A stretch of 64,000 nt of DNA, taken from Butyricimonas sp. Marseille-P3923. GTDB lineage: Bacteria > Bacteroidota > Bacteroidia > Bacteroidales > Marinifilaceae. The translations under genes were made by a program, and so were the position numbers. The notes below the pieces were generated by a model. It was not told the origin of the DNA. It did no database searches and saw nothing but the letters and a program-made list of their open reading frames with translations. Where the stretch lies: the NCBI RefSeq assembly GCF_900184685.1, contig NZ_FXXL01000005.1, positions 310,001 to 374,000 on the forward strand, read 5' to 3'. Each line of letters begins with the position of its first letter. Position 1 is the stretch's first letter. Shown one piece after another: positions 16,397 to 25,110 of the stretch.

Positions 16397-18556
16397 ATGA
16401 AGACCTATAAACCTAACGAAATTAAAAACATCGCGCTGGTGGGTAGTGCCGGGTCCGGCAAAACCACGTTAGCGGAATCCATGATGTACGAGGGCGGGGT
16501 CATCCCGCGCAGAGGTAGCATTAGTGCAAAAAACACTTCATCCGACTACCGTCCGGTAGAACAGGAATACGGATCATCAGTATTCCCGGCTGTACTATAC
16601 ACGGAGTGGAAAGAGCACAAGCTCAATTTTATTGACACCCCGGGTGCAGACGATTTTGTCGGAGGAGTTATCTCTGCGCTGAACGTTGTCGATACCGGAG
16701 TAATGGTCATTAATGCCGTTAGAGGTGTCGAGGTAGGAACCGAGATCATCGCACGTCACGCGAAAAGACTCAACAAACCGTTGATTTTCGTTATCAACCA
16801 AGTAGATCACGAGAAAGCAAATTTCGACCACACGATGGAACAAGCGAAAGCCGCTTTCGGTTCAAAAGTCGTGCAAGTACAATACCCCGTGAACCCGGGA
16901 CTCGGATTCAACCGGGTAATTGACGTTTTAAAGATGGAAATGTACCAGTGGAAACCCGAGGGCGGCAAACCGGAAGTACTCCCCATCCCCAAAGAAGAAG
17001 AAGAGAAAGCACACGAACTGCATAACGCATTGATCGAGGCTGCCGCCGAGAACGACGAGCAACTCATGGAATTATTCTTCGAGAAAGGCTCGCTAACAGA
17101 AGACGAGATGCGCGCGGGAATCCGCAAAGGACTCATCGCACGGGATATGTTCCCCGTGTTCTGCGTGTCGGCAGAGAAAGACATGTGCGTGCGTCGTTTC
17201 ATGGAATTTGTTATCAACGTGGCACCGAGTGCCGGCAGTATGCCCCCGTCCATCACGGAAGACGGTCAGGAAATTCCTTACGACGAAAAAGGCCCAACCT
17301 CCCTGTACATGTTCAACACCACGGTAGAGCCTCATTTGGGAGAAGTGATTTATTTCAAAGTGGCTTCCGGCACGGTACATGAAGGTGACGATCTATATAA
17401 CGCCACCAACGACAGTAAAGAACGTATCTCCACGCTATACGCGGTAGCCGGGAAAAACCGCACGAAAGTACCTGAAATGATGGCAGGAGATATCGGCGCT
17501 ACCGTTAAACTGAAAAACACGAACAACGGCGACACGCTGAACGAGAAAGACGTTCATTACAAATTCGGTCAAATCCAATACCCGAATCCCCGTTTCAGAA
17601 CAGCCGTACGTGCCGCTAACACGAGCGACGAAGAAAAACTCGCCGAAGTACTGCAACGTATTCATCAGGAAGACCCCACGTTCCTCGTGGAATATTCCAA
17701 GGAATTGAAACAAATGATTATCTCCGGTCAGGGAGAATTCCACCTGAACACGATGAAATGGCGCATCGAGCACAACGACAAGTTGGAAATCGAATTTTAC
17801 CCGCCAAGAATACCGTATCGCGAAACCATCACCAAATACTCTTACGCCGACTACCGCCACAGGAAACAATCGGGTGGTGCCGGACAATTCGGAGAAGTAC
17901 ATCTCGTGATAGAACCTTATGCCGAGGGCATGCCCGCCCCGACCATGTACAAAATCAACGGTGTCGATAGCAAAATTTCAGTGAAAGACACCGAAGTCGT
18001 TGAATTGCCGTGGGGTGGGAAACTGGTATTCTACAATTGTATCGTGGGTGGTGTTATCGACGCCCGCTTCATGCCGGCAATCTTGAAGGGTATCATGGAG
18101 AAAATGGAAGAAGGCCCACTTACCGGCTCATACGCCCGCGACATCCGTGTCAGCGTGTACGACGGCAAGATGCACCCCGTGGACTCAAACGAAATCTCGT
18201 TCAAACTTGCCGGACGTAATGCCTTCAGCGCCGCATTCAAACAAGCTGGTCCGAAAATCCTTGAACCTATCTACGACGTGGAAGTCCTCGTTCCGGACGA
18301 ATACATGGGCGACGTGATGGGCGACCTCCAAACCCGTAGAGCCATCATCATGGGAATGGAAGCCGACTCCGGGTTCCAGAAACTAATGGCGAAAGTACCG
18401 TTAAAAGAAATGCAACGCTACTCCACGGCATTAAGTTCCATCACCGGTGGACGCGCCTCCTTCACGATGAACTTCTCCGGCTATGAAAAAGTTCCGTCAG
18501 AAGTTCAGGATGAGCTGCTGAAAACTTACCAAGAAGAGAAGGCAGACGAAGATTAA
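16397..18556 (+). CDS. Elongation factor G paralogue (EF-G2 type) lacking the catalytic His
   Basis: This 719-residue translational GTPase of EF-G shape has a P-loop GSAGSGKTT at 16-24, G3 DTPGADDF at 80-87, G4 INQVD, then domains II-V (PYRETITKYSYADYRHRKQSGGAGQFGEV in domain IV; SITGGRASFTMNFSGYEKVP at the end). The His of canonical DTPGHVDF, needed to activate GTP hydrolysis, is Ala84, and G4 is NQxD instead of NKxD. This matches the Bacteroides EF-G2 paralogue, which is reported to support translocation without GTP hydrolysis and to be needed in carbon starvation in the gut. It is not the main EF-G. It stands alone, with a hairpin terminator after it. Confidence 0.93.
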   Translation: MKTYKPNEIKNIALVGSAGSGKTTLAESMMYEGGVIPRRGSISAKNTSSDYRPVEQEYGSSVFPAVLYTEWKEHKLNFIDTPGADDFVGGVISALNVVDTGVMVINAVRGVEVGTEIIARHAKRLNKPLIFVINQVDHEKANFDHTMEQAKAAFGSKVVQVQYPVNPGLGFNRVIDVLKMEMYQWKPEGGKPEVLPIPKEEEEKAHELHNALIEAAAENDEQLMELFFEKGSLTEDEMRAGIRKGLIARDMFPVFCVSAEKDMCVRRFMEFVINVAPSAGSMPPSITEDGQEIPYDEKGPTSLYMFNTTVEPHLGEVIYFKVASGTVHEGDDLYNATNDSKERISTLYAVAGKNRTKVPEMMAGDIGATVKLKNTNNGDTLNEKDVHYKFGQIQYPNPRFRTAVRAANTSDEEKLAEVLQRIHQEDPTFLVEYSKELKQMIISGQGEFHLNTMKWRIEHNDKLEIEFYPPRIPYRETITKYSYADYRHRKQSGGAGQFGEVHLVIEPYAEGMPAPTMYKINGVDSKISVKDTEVVELPWGGKLVFYNCIVGGVIDARFMPAILKGIMEKMEEGPLTGSYARDIRVSVYDGKMHPVDSNEISFKLAGRNAFSAAFKQAGPKILEPIYDVEVLVPDEYMGDVMGDLQTRRAIIMGMEADSGFQKLMAKVPLKEMQRYSTALSSITGGRASFTMNFSGYEKVPSEVQDELLKTYQEEKADED

Positions 18557-18577
18557 TTATTCAATTATAAAATTTTT

Positions 18578-18620
18578 CCCCTTTTGAAAATGCGCAATGT
18601 GCTTGCCACTTCAAAAGGGG
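18578..18620 (+). terminator. Hairpin after EF-G2 gene
   Basis: An 11-bp perfect stem CCCCTTTTGAA (18578-18588) / TTCAAAAGGGG (18610-18620) lies 22 bp after the stop. The loop is 21 nt and the following AGGTTTTA is a weak T-run, so termination is likely but not certain. Confidence 0.6.
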
Positions 18621-18728
18621 AGGTTTTATGGCAACAACCACTGCCCGCGGGGGAATGAGTGAACAAGAATATCAAGCGGGAATAAATTTCTTAATTCGAA
18701 TATATAAATCAATAAACAAACAATAATT

Positions 18729-19229
18729 ATGAAAACACTTTCTCCCAAAGGAATGAAATGGTTGAAATTTTTTCACGTGTTGTGCGCGATTTGCTGGATT
18801 GGCAGTGCTTTCGGGATGAATGTATTAAAACATTTTATCGACACGACGGTTCCGGAAGGACGGTACATTCTCTCGCTGGCGATAAAATTGCTTGATGATG
18901 AACTCATCTATATCGGAGTTTCCGGATGTCTTATCACGGGTATTATTTACGGGTGTTGCACGAAATGGGGATTCTTCAAGCATCAATGGCTGACACTCAA
19001 ATGGATTCTAACCTTTGTCATGATTGTACTCGGCACTTTCATCATCGGACCGGCAGTCACCGGTAATGTTCATCCTGATCTTGAATGGTACACGACGAAT
19101 CTTTCGGAATATACACGTAATATGTCCGTAACCGCATGGTGGGGCGGCTCGCAGATAATAATCCTGTTAATTGTCCTTTACCTTTCCGTGTTCAAACCGA
19201 CAAAAAAGAAAAACAATGCCAGAGTCTAG
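18729..19229 (+). CDS. Four-span integral membrane protein (DUF2269-like)
   Basis: This 166-residue protein has four hydrophobic segments at about 10-32 (FFHVLCAICWIGSAFGMNVL), 57-75, 85-108 (LKWILTFVMIVLGTFIIGP) and 135-157. A His in the first span (FFHVLCAICWIGS) and the general pattern recall DUF2269 / CopD-like small membrane proteins. No cofactor-binding motif is secure. It has its own spacing from both neighbours (about 170 bp before, 75 bp after), so it is probably monocistronic. Function unknown. Confidence 0.75.
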   Translation: MKTLSPKGMKWLKFFHVLCAICWIGSAFGMNVLKHFIDTTVPEGRYILSLAIKLLDDELIYIGVSGCLITGIIYGCCTKWGFFKHQWLTLKWILTFVMIVLGTFIIGPAVTGNVHPDLEWYTTNLSEYTRNMSVTAWWGGSQIIILLIVLYLSVFKPTKKKNNARV

Positions 19230-19251
19230 ATAGTGTCTTGAAATATCATAC

Positions 19252-19282
19252 TTGCAAACTCCCCATCATTTTCATACTTTTG
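19252..19282 (+). promoter_or_regulatory. Promoter of rsmE
   Basis: TTG (19252-19254) and TACTTTTG (19275-19282) with a 20-bp spacer fit the Bacteroidetes promoter. Its position rules out an upstream in-frame start at 19252 and supports the ATG at 19306. Confidence 0.7.
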
Positions 19283-19305
19283 CCCCGTCATTAAAACACG
19301 GAACT

Positions 19306-20025
19306 ATGCACCTATTTTACACGCCGGACATCACGGGCAATGAATACACGCTACCGGAAGAAGAATCAAAACACTGCATCAAAGTACTTCGCCTCGAAAC
19401 GGGTGACCGAGTATCGCTAATCGACGGTAAAGGGGGATTCTACATCTGCGAGATCATCCAGCCGAATGCCAAGCGCTGTGAAGTCAGGTGCATCGAGAAA
19501 ATAGAACGTTACGGGCAACGGGAGTTCCGCGTACATATCGCCATTGCCCCGACCAAAAACATCGAGCGCATCGAATGGTTCCTCGAGAAATGCACGGAAA
19601 TAGGAATCGACGAGATCACCCCGCTACTTTGCGAACACTCGGAGCGAAAGATCATCAAACCGGACAGACTGGAAAAAGTGATCGTTTCCGCCATGAAACA
19701 ATCGCTGAAAGCCTACCTTCCCGAGCTTCACCCGATGACACCCTTCGACGATTTCGTGCAGGCGCGGCGGGAAGGCGTAAAATGTATCGCCCACTGTGAC
19801 GAGGACAACAAAAAACGACTGGACGAAGCCTATCTCCCCGACCAGCCGATCACCATACTAATCGGTCCCGAGGGCGACTTTTCCAGCCGGGAAATAGAAC
19901 TTGCCAAAAACAACGGCTTTATCCCCCTGACACTGGGCGAAAGCCGCCTGCGCACGGAAACCGCAGGCATCGTGGCTTGCCACAGCATCAATTTCATACA
20001 GGAAACCCGAGTAAAACACGACTGA
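19306..20025 (+). CDS. rsmE: 16S rRNA m3U1498 methyltransferase RsmE
   Basis: This 239-residue SPOUT methyltransferase modifies U1498 of 16S rRNA in the 30S subunit. It opens with MHLFYTPDI, the usual start of the family; a PUA-like N-terminal region (about 1-75) is followed by the SPOUT domain. The SAM-binding trefoil knot includes ILIGPEGDFSSREIELA and LTLGESRLRTETAGIVA near the C-terminus, both diagnostic. A longer reading frame begins at 19252, but it overlaps the promoter and adds 18 residues not found in homologues, so 19306 was chosen. Confidence 0.96.
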   Translation: MHLFYTPDITGNEYTLPEEESKHCIKVLRLETGDRVSLIDGKGGFYICEIIQPNAKRCEVRCIEKIERYGQREFRVHIAIAPTKNIERIEWFLEKCTEIGIDEITPLLCEHSERKIIKPDRLEKVIVSAMKQSLKAYLPELHPMTPFDDFVQARREGVKCIAHCDEDNKKRLDEAYLPDQPITILIGPEGDFSSREIELAKNNGFIPLTLGESRLRTETAGIVACHSINFIQETRVKHD

Positions 20026-20453
20026 CAAACGCCATCTTCCCTTACTTGGCTATAACTTTTCCTACCCGCAAATTAGGGATATACTACCCCGTTAGGCGAC
20101 TAAAAGGCGACAATTGGCAGACTATTGGGCGGGATCGCCCACTCTTCGCCTACTTATAGCCCACTCTTCGCCCACGTTTTAGTAAAAAATACGCTTTTTT
20201 AACTTGGGCGAAAAATCCTCGTTCCGTAGCAATACACGACCAAAATTTTAACAAGTTTTACCCGACACCGGAGCTTAACCCTAGCATAACCGTTATGCCT
20301 CCCTCACTCAAGCCAAAGAGAGTGAGATAAATATTCCCCGCATAAATACTCCTTCGGAACAAATTGTAAATTTTCACGCGATACACCCGTCGATATGGAA
20401 ATGATTTTATATTTTTGCACAACTAATTCAAGATTCCAGAAAACTCAAAAATC
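20026..20453. other. 428-bp gene-free spacer with several hairpins
   Basis: No convincing protein frame. It holds a GC-rich hairpin TGGGCG-GGAT-CGCCCA (20126-20141), a direct repeat GCCCACTCTTCGCC at 20137-20150 and 20159-20172, a palindrome GCATAAC-C-GTTATGC (20284-20298) and a stem CTCACTC/GAGTGAG (20303-20326). A -7-like TATTTTTG (20410-20417) lies 36 bp before the uvrD start. The structure could be an untranslated RNA or a gene remnant. Confidence 0.5.
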
Positions 20454-22724
20454 GTGGACTTTATTAACGAATTGAACGAGAACCAGAGAGAGGCTGTTGT
20501 AAACACGGAAGGCCCCACGCTTGTGATTGCCGGTGCAGGATCGGGAAAGACAAGGGTATTGACATATCGCATCGCTAACTTGCTGAGCAAAGGCGTACCC
20601 GCCTACCGTATTTTGGCGCTAACCTTCACGAACAAAGCGGCACGCGAGATGCAAAAACGTATTGCCACGCTCGTCGGACAAGGAAATGCCTCCAACTTGT
20701 GGATGGGGACATTTCACTCCATCTTCTCGAAAATCTTACGGGTGGAAGCCGAACATCTCGGGTACACGTCCAATTTCACGATATACGATTCGCAGGATTC
20801 TAAGAACCTGATCAAATCGATCGTTAAAGATTTAAGACTGGATGATAAGGTATATAAACCGAACGACGTGCTGGGACGAATCTCCATGGCTAAAAACAAT
20901 CTGGTCGTGGCGCAGGCGTACGCCCAATCAGCAAAAATCGTGGCTGCCGATCAAGCGGCGAAAAAACCGATGATCACGGAAATATACAAGTATTACCAGT
21001 TACGATGCCGCCAAAGTGATGTCATGGATTTTGACGATCTGTTGTTGCAAACCAATATATTGTTCCGTGACTTCCCGGAAATACTTGAAAAATACCAGAA
21101 GAAATTCGATTACATTCTGGTCGACGAGTATCAGGATACCAATTACTCGCAATACCTTATTATCAAGAAACTCGCTGAACAACACAAGAATATATGCGTG
21201 GTCGGGGATGACGCGCAAAGTATTTATTCTTTCCGGGGCGCCCGTATCGAGAACATTCTGAATTTCCGAAACGACTACCCCGGCTACAAGCTCTGCAAAC
21301 TGGAACAGAACTATCGCTCCACGACCACCATCGTGGACGCGGCGAACAGTATCATCAGCCGGAACAAGGAGCAGATACCCAAAAAGACTTTCTCGGAAAA
21401 CGAGGAAGGCGACAAAATACGGGTAATGAAAGCCATGTCGGACAAAGAAGAAGGTTTCCAAGTCGCCCAAGAGATATTCCGCATCTCCCAGAACGAGCAA
21501 GCGGAATTTAATGACTTTGCCATCCTTTACCGGACAAACGCACAATCCCGTATCATGGAAGAGGCCTTGCGCAAAAGAAATATTCCTTACAAAATATACG
21601 GGGGACTCTCTTTCTATCAAAGAAAGGAGATCAAAGACCTGTTGGCATACCTTCGCCTGACCGTCAACCAGAATGACGAGGAGGCCTTGAAGCGAATCAT
21701 CAATTATCCCAAAAGAGGTATCGGCGACACGACCGTGGACAAACTCAAGGAAGTCGCCCTGAAATACAACGCGAGCATCTGGACGGTACTCTGCAACTTG
21801 AACAAAGTACCCGGCGTGGTTTCTGCCGCGACGGCTGCCAAACTGACGCATTTCAGGCAATTGATCGAGGGCTTTACCGAGTTGGCAAAAGAAGAAAACG
21901 CGTACGACACGACTTACCGTATCGCCAAAACATCCGGTATCATCGACGATCTATCCGCCGACGATACCCCGGAAGGCGTATCCCGAAAGGAAAATATACA
22001 GGAGTTGCTAAACGCGGTGAAAGACTTCAGCGAAACGGCTTACAACGAGGGACGGGATGATAAACTCCCGTCGTTCCTCGAGGGAGTTGCCTTGTTGACT
22101 GACCAAGATAGCGAAAAACCGGAAGACAACAACAAGGTGACGCTGATGACCATTCACTCGGCGAAAGGATTGGAATTCGAGAATGTCTTTATCGTGGGCA
22201 TGGAAGAAGACCTCTTCCCCGCTCAACAAAGCGCTTATACCCCCGCGGCTCTGGAAGAAGAAAGACGCCTGTTTTACGTGGCACTGACCCGCGCGGAGAA
22301 AAAAGTGGTCATGACATACGCCACCACCCGCTACAAGAACGGGAACGTGGTGTACCCGCAACCGTCACGATTTATCGCGGAAATCGACCCCGTGTATCTG
22401 GAAGGTTTTTTCACCCCCACCCGCTCGCGGGAAGACCGGCAATTGCAAGTGCCGGGACGCGTGACGAGGATGGCAAAACCGACTTTATCCCCTCAGCCGA
22501 ACGTGGAAATACCGGATGTGGACACCTCCAGATTGCAAGCGATCAGCGGCGACACGGTAGTACCCGGAATGATTATCTATCACCCGAATTTCGGGGCGGG
22601 AAAGGTCATCACGCTCGACGGATTGGGGGTAAACAAAAAAGCTAAAGTGCTATTTGCCAAGCATGGTCAGAAAGTACTTTTGTTAAAGTTTGCAAAACTA
22701 TACGTGCAAGGGGATACAAATTAA
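20454..22724 (+). CDS. ATP-dependent DNA helicase UvrD/PcrA family
   Basis: This 756-residue superfamily 1A helicase for DNA repair and replication restart has Q motif LNENQREAV, Walker A GAGSGKTR at about 28-35, motif Ia LTFTNKAAREM, motif II DEYQDTN, motif III VVGDDAQSIYSFRGA, motif IV LEQNYRST, motif V TIHSAKGLEFENVFIVG and motif VI YVALTRAEKKV. The C-terminal 100 residues end in a tail (GMIIYHPNFGAGKVITLDG) like the polymerase-interacting Tudor fold of PcrA. The start codon is GTG: no ATG fits before the Q motif, and the GTG gives the family start xDFINELNENQ. Confidence 0.96.
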   Translation: MDFINELNENQREAVVNTEGPTLVIAGAGSGKTRVLTYRIANLLSKGVPAYRILALTFTNKAAREMQKRIATLVGQGNASNLWMGTFHSIFSKILRVEAEHLGYTSNFTIYDSQDSKNLIKSIVKDLRLDDKVYKPNDVLGRISMAKNNLVVAQAYAQSAKIVAADQAAKKPMITEIYKYYQLRCRQSDVMDFDDLLLQTNILFRDFPEILEKYQKKFDYILVDEYQDTNYSQYLIIKKLAEQHKNICVVGDDAQSIYSFRGARIENILNFRNDYPGYKLCKLEQNYRSTTTIVDAANSIISRNKEQIPKKTFSENEEGDKIRVMKAMSDKEEGFQVAQEIFRISQNEQAEFNDFAILYRTNAQSRIMEEALRKRNIPYKIYGGLSFYQRKEIKDLLAYLRLTVNQNDEEALKRIINYPKRGIGDTTVDKLKEVALKYNASIWTVLCNLNKVPGVVSAATAAKLTHFRQLIEGFTELAKEENAYDTTYRIAKTSGIIDDLSADDTPEGVSRKENIQELLNAVKDFSETAYNEGRDDKLPSFLEGVALLTDQDSEKPEDNNKVTLMTIHSAKGLEFENVFIVGMEEDLFPAQQSAYTPAALEEERRLFYVALTRAEKKVVMTYATTRYKNGNVVYPQPSRFIAEIDPVYLEGFFTPTRSREDRQLQVPGRVTRMAKPTLSPQPNVEIPDVDTSRLQAISGDTVVPGMIIYHPNFGAGKVITLDGLGVNKKAKVLFAKHGQKVLLLKFAKLYVQGDTN

Positions 22725-22745
22725 CGACTTATAAATAAAAAGTAT

Positions 22746-22753
22746 TATATTTG
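22746..22753 (+). promoter_or_regulatory. -7 box of DUF4290 gene
   Basis: TATATTTG matches TAnnTTTG, 117 bp before the ATG; no clear -33 partner at 19 bp. Confidence 0.4.
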
Positions 22754-22869
22754 CGGCATATTCTAAATATCTATAATTACACGTGAGGGAGTTTTATTCC
22801 GGTATAGCGAAATGATTTTTCCGGCGTTTCCCCATAAATAACTAATTTAAATACAAAACATATCCTGTA

Positions 22870-23502
22870 ATGGACTATAATAGCCAAAGAAAAAAACTGA
22901 TTCTTCCGGAATATGGGAGAAATATTCAAATAATGATTGACCATCTGGCAACAATAGAAGATAGAGACGAACGCACCCGTGCAGCCAGAACGATTATCAG
23001 CGTGATGGGAAACTTGTACCCGCATTTACGCGACGTGCCGGATTTCAGGCATAAACTGTGGGATCACTTGATGATCATGTCGAATTTCACGTTGGATATC
23101 GACTCCCCCTACCCGCTTCCCGATAAAGCCATTCTGGAAGAAAAGCCGGAAAGGCTGCCGTACAGCAAACACCGTATCAAATATAAACATTACGGGTTGC
23201 TCACCGAAAAACTAATCGAGAAAATCAAAGAAACAGAAGACCCTGAAATAAAGAGAGTTCTTACCGTATTGACGGCAAACCACATGAAAAAATCGTTCCT
23301 CACGTGGAACAAAGACTCCGTGGAAGACGAACAAATCTATTGTGATATAAACACGTTGTACGGTGGTAATATCGAAATGCCGGAAGGAATGACATTATCT
23401 CATTCTAAAGACTTGTTGCAGAAGACGAATAAAAAACCTTCCAACAACAATAATAATAACAGGCAACAAAAGAATAGAAAGTTCAATTACAAGAAACACT
23501 AA
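22870..23502 (+). CDS. DUF4290 domain protein
   Basis: This 210-residue cytoplasmic protein of a family confined to Bacteroidetes (DUF4290) has the conserved start DYNSQRKKLILPEYGRNIQIMIDHL and LYPHLRDVPDFRHKLWDHLMIMSNF, both easily recognised. The core is helical to about residue 180. The last 25 residues are a low-complexity basic tail of Asn, Gln, Lys and Arg (NNNNNNRQQKNRKFNYKKH), suggesting RNA or ribosome contact. It follows uvrD and precedes folK with a hairpin-forming spacer. The function has not been established for the family. Confidence 0.9.
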   Translation: MDYNSQRKKLILPEYGRNIQIMIDHLATIEDRDERTRAARTIISVMGNLYPHLRDVPDFRHKLWDHLMIMSNFTLDIDSPYPLPDKAILEEKPERLPYSKHRIKYKHYGLLTEKLIEKIKETEDPEIKRVLTVLTANHMKKSFLTWNKDSVEDEQIYCDINTLYGGNIEMPEGMTLSHSKDLLQKTNKKPSNNNNNNRQQKNRKFNYKKH

Positions 23503-23532
23503 TTTATTTTAGATTTCAGACTGAGGTTACTC

Positions 23533-23565
23533 AATCTAAAATCTAAAATCTAAAATCTAAAATTA
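23533..23565 (+). repeat. Heptad array before folK (TCTAAAA repeats)
   Basis: Four tandem 7-bp units TCTAAAA ending in TCTAAAATTA, 4 nt before the folK ATG. An inverted unit (TTTTAGATTT, about 23508-23517) lies upstream, so the RNA can fold into a stem of about 10 bp. Confidence 0.88.
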
Positions 23566-23569
23566 GTAC

Positions 23570-24049
23570 ATGCTGGTAACTCTTATTTTCGGGGGAAATC
23601 AAGGTGACCGGAAAGCACTCATTGATGAAGCGGTAAAAGAAATGTCGGAGCTCGGGAAGATCGAAACTCGTTCTTCCCTCTACGAAACCGCCCCTTGGGG
23701 ATTTGAATCAGAGAATACCTTTTACAATCAAATCGTGACCTACAACACGGAATTATCCCCGGAAGAAGTTCTCGACAAATGCCAGCAAACCGAACAAAAA
23801 CTGGGAAGGGTACGCGCGGGAGTACAATTCTGTTCCCGTACCATGGATATCGACATCCTGTTCTGTGACTCACTGCTCATCGACACCCCCCGTCTGACAG
23901 TACCCCATCCCAGAATGGCACAACGCAATTTTGTCCTGTGCCCGTTAAATGAAATCATGCCGGACTTCATGCATCCCGTTCTCCGTAAAAAAATATCCGA
24001 ACTCCTGCAAGAAAGTCCGGATACTTTAAAAACCGAAATAATTGGGTGA
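23570..24049 (+). CDS. folK: 2-amino-4-hydroxy-6-hydroxymethyldihydropteridine pyrophosphokinase
   Basis: This 159-residue enzyme of folate synthesis transfers pyrophosphate from ATP to 6-hydroxymethyl-dihydropterin in the cytoplasm. The family pattern is plain: GGNQGDRKALIDEA at the start (usually LGSNxGD), SSLYETAPWGFE, FYNQIV, LGRVRAG...SRTMDIDILF with the Mg-binding DxD, and VPHPRMAQRNFVLCPLNEIMPDF. The loop between GRVRAG and SRTMDID is QFCSR where most enzymes have Y-G-x-R, a mild change. It stands alone between DUF4290 and the convergent kelch gene. Confidence 0.96.
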   Translation: MLVTLIFGGNQGDRKALIDEAVKEMSELGKIETRSSLYETAPWGFESENTFYNQIVTYNTELSPEEVLDKCQQTEQKLGRVRAGVQFCSRTMDIDILFCDSLLIDTPRLTVPHPRMAQRNFVLCPLNEIMPDFMHPVLRKKISELLQESPDTLKTEIIG

Positions 24050-24075
24050 TTCGGAATTAAAGACACAAAGTAAAT

Positions 24076-25077
24076 TCATTTTTCATCTCTGATTGTAAAC
24101 TCACAAGCCTTGAAATTTCCCCTCTCGATACTGACCAAAAAACCCTTGTTTTCGGCAGCAAATCCGAGGTATCCTCCCATGGAATCTCCTAAACTTTTCC
24201 AAACATTTTCACGAGGGGCATATCCCCAACTCCCACTATCTCCAAAAACATAAACAAATTCTTCTCCATCTTTAGTCAAAACAAAAGATTTGACATTTGT
24301 TCCTTCACGAAGTTCTCTCGTTTCTTCATCCTCGTATTGCACGGGTAACTCTTTCCACCGAGCGGAAACCGGATCATACACTTGCACGTCCTGCTTGTTG
24401 CTAGAACTATATAAATTCCCGAAACAAACGTACCCCAGATTACCCGAAACAAACGAAATAGCCCCGTAACGAGGGTAATAAATATTAGAGATTTGTTTCC
24501 ACCCCTTTTGAGGGTCAAATTCATAGAAATCTGCAAAATATTCACTATTTGTCGGTATAGATTCATCCACTCCTGTCCCGACATACGCTTTCCCTCCTAT
24601 CACGAAAGCAACGGCTCCCCAACGCGGTTTACCCGGAAACTTAAATTTCAATTCTTCCCATTCTCGCGTAAGAGTATCGTACACGAAAAAATCATCATAC
24701 GCTTCATACGATGTAGTGGGAGGATCCAATTTTGAACGTCCTAAACCAATATACGCCTTTCCTCCTATCGCAAAAGTAACGGCATGAGTCCGGTGCTTCC
24801 CCGGAAAGGGTTGTTCTATCCACACCCATTCTCGATATTTAGGAGAATATTTATAAAAATGTAGATTATCTCCCAATACATTATACCAACCCAATCCCAT
24901 GTATGCCGAAGTACCAACATTAAAAGTCACGGCATCATACAATCCTAAACATCCGGACATTTCGATATATTTTTTATCCAAATCCGGAATTTTTATATTT
25001 ACTTTCTTGTCATCGTCATGACAAGAAAGTAAAAGAATAATTCCTATAAATATACAACAAATCTTTTTTAATATCAT
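24076..25077 (-). CDS. Kelch-repeat lipoprotein
   Basis: This 333-residue lipoprotein has lipobox ILLLSC (Cys19) and then an acidic spacer (HDDDKK). It holds at least five kelch-type blades: repeats of H/R-x-A-V-x-F followed by GGKAYIGLG or GGKAYVGTG and, about 20 residues on, a Y-DP/T-W unit (YDTLTREWEEL, FDPQKGWKQI, YDPVSARWKEL). The propeller probably faces the periplasm or outside. Such Bacteroidales proteins bind glycans or peptides, but there is no catalytic motif of a sialic acid epimerase or galactose oxidase. No operon partner. Confidence 0.85.
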   Translation of the reverse strand: MILKKICCIFIGIILLLSCHDDDKKVNIKIPDLDKKYIEMSGCLGLYDAVTFNVGTSAYMGLGWYNVLGDNLHFYKYSPKYREWVWIEQPFPGKHRTHAVTFAIGGKAYIGLGRSKLDPPTTSYEAYDDFFVYDTLTREWEELKFKFPGKPRWGAVAFVIGGKAYVGTGVDESIPTNSEYFADFYEFDPQKGWKQISNIYYPRYGAISFVSGNLGYVCFGNLYSSSNKQDVQVYDPVSARWKELPVQYEDEETRELREGTNVKSFVLTKDGEEFVYVFGDSGSWGYAPRENVWKSLGDSMGGYLGFAAENKGFLVSIERGNFKACEFTIRDEK

Positions 25078-25110
25078 ATTCTTACATTTTACATCAAATA
25101 TACAAAAATC

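Noticed and set aside
19252-19305. Longer start for rsmE at 19252
   Set aside because: It overlaps a good -33/-7 promoter and adds residues before the conserved MHLFYTP start.
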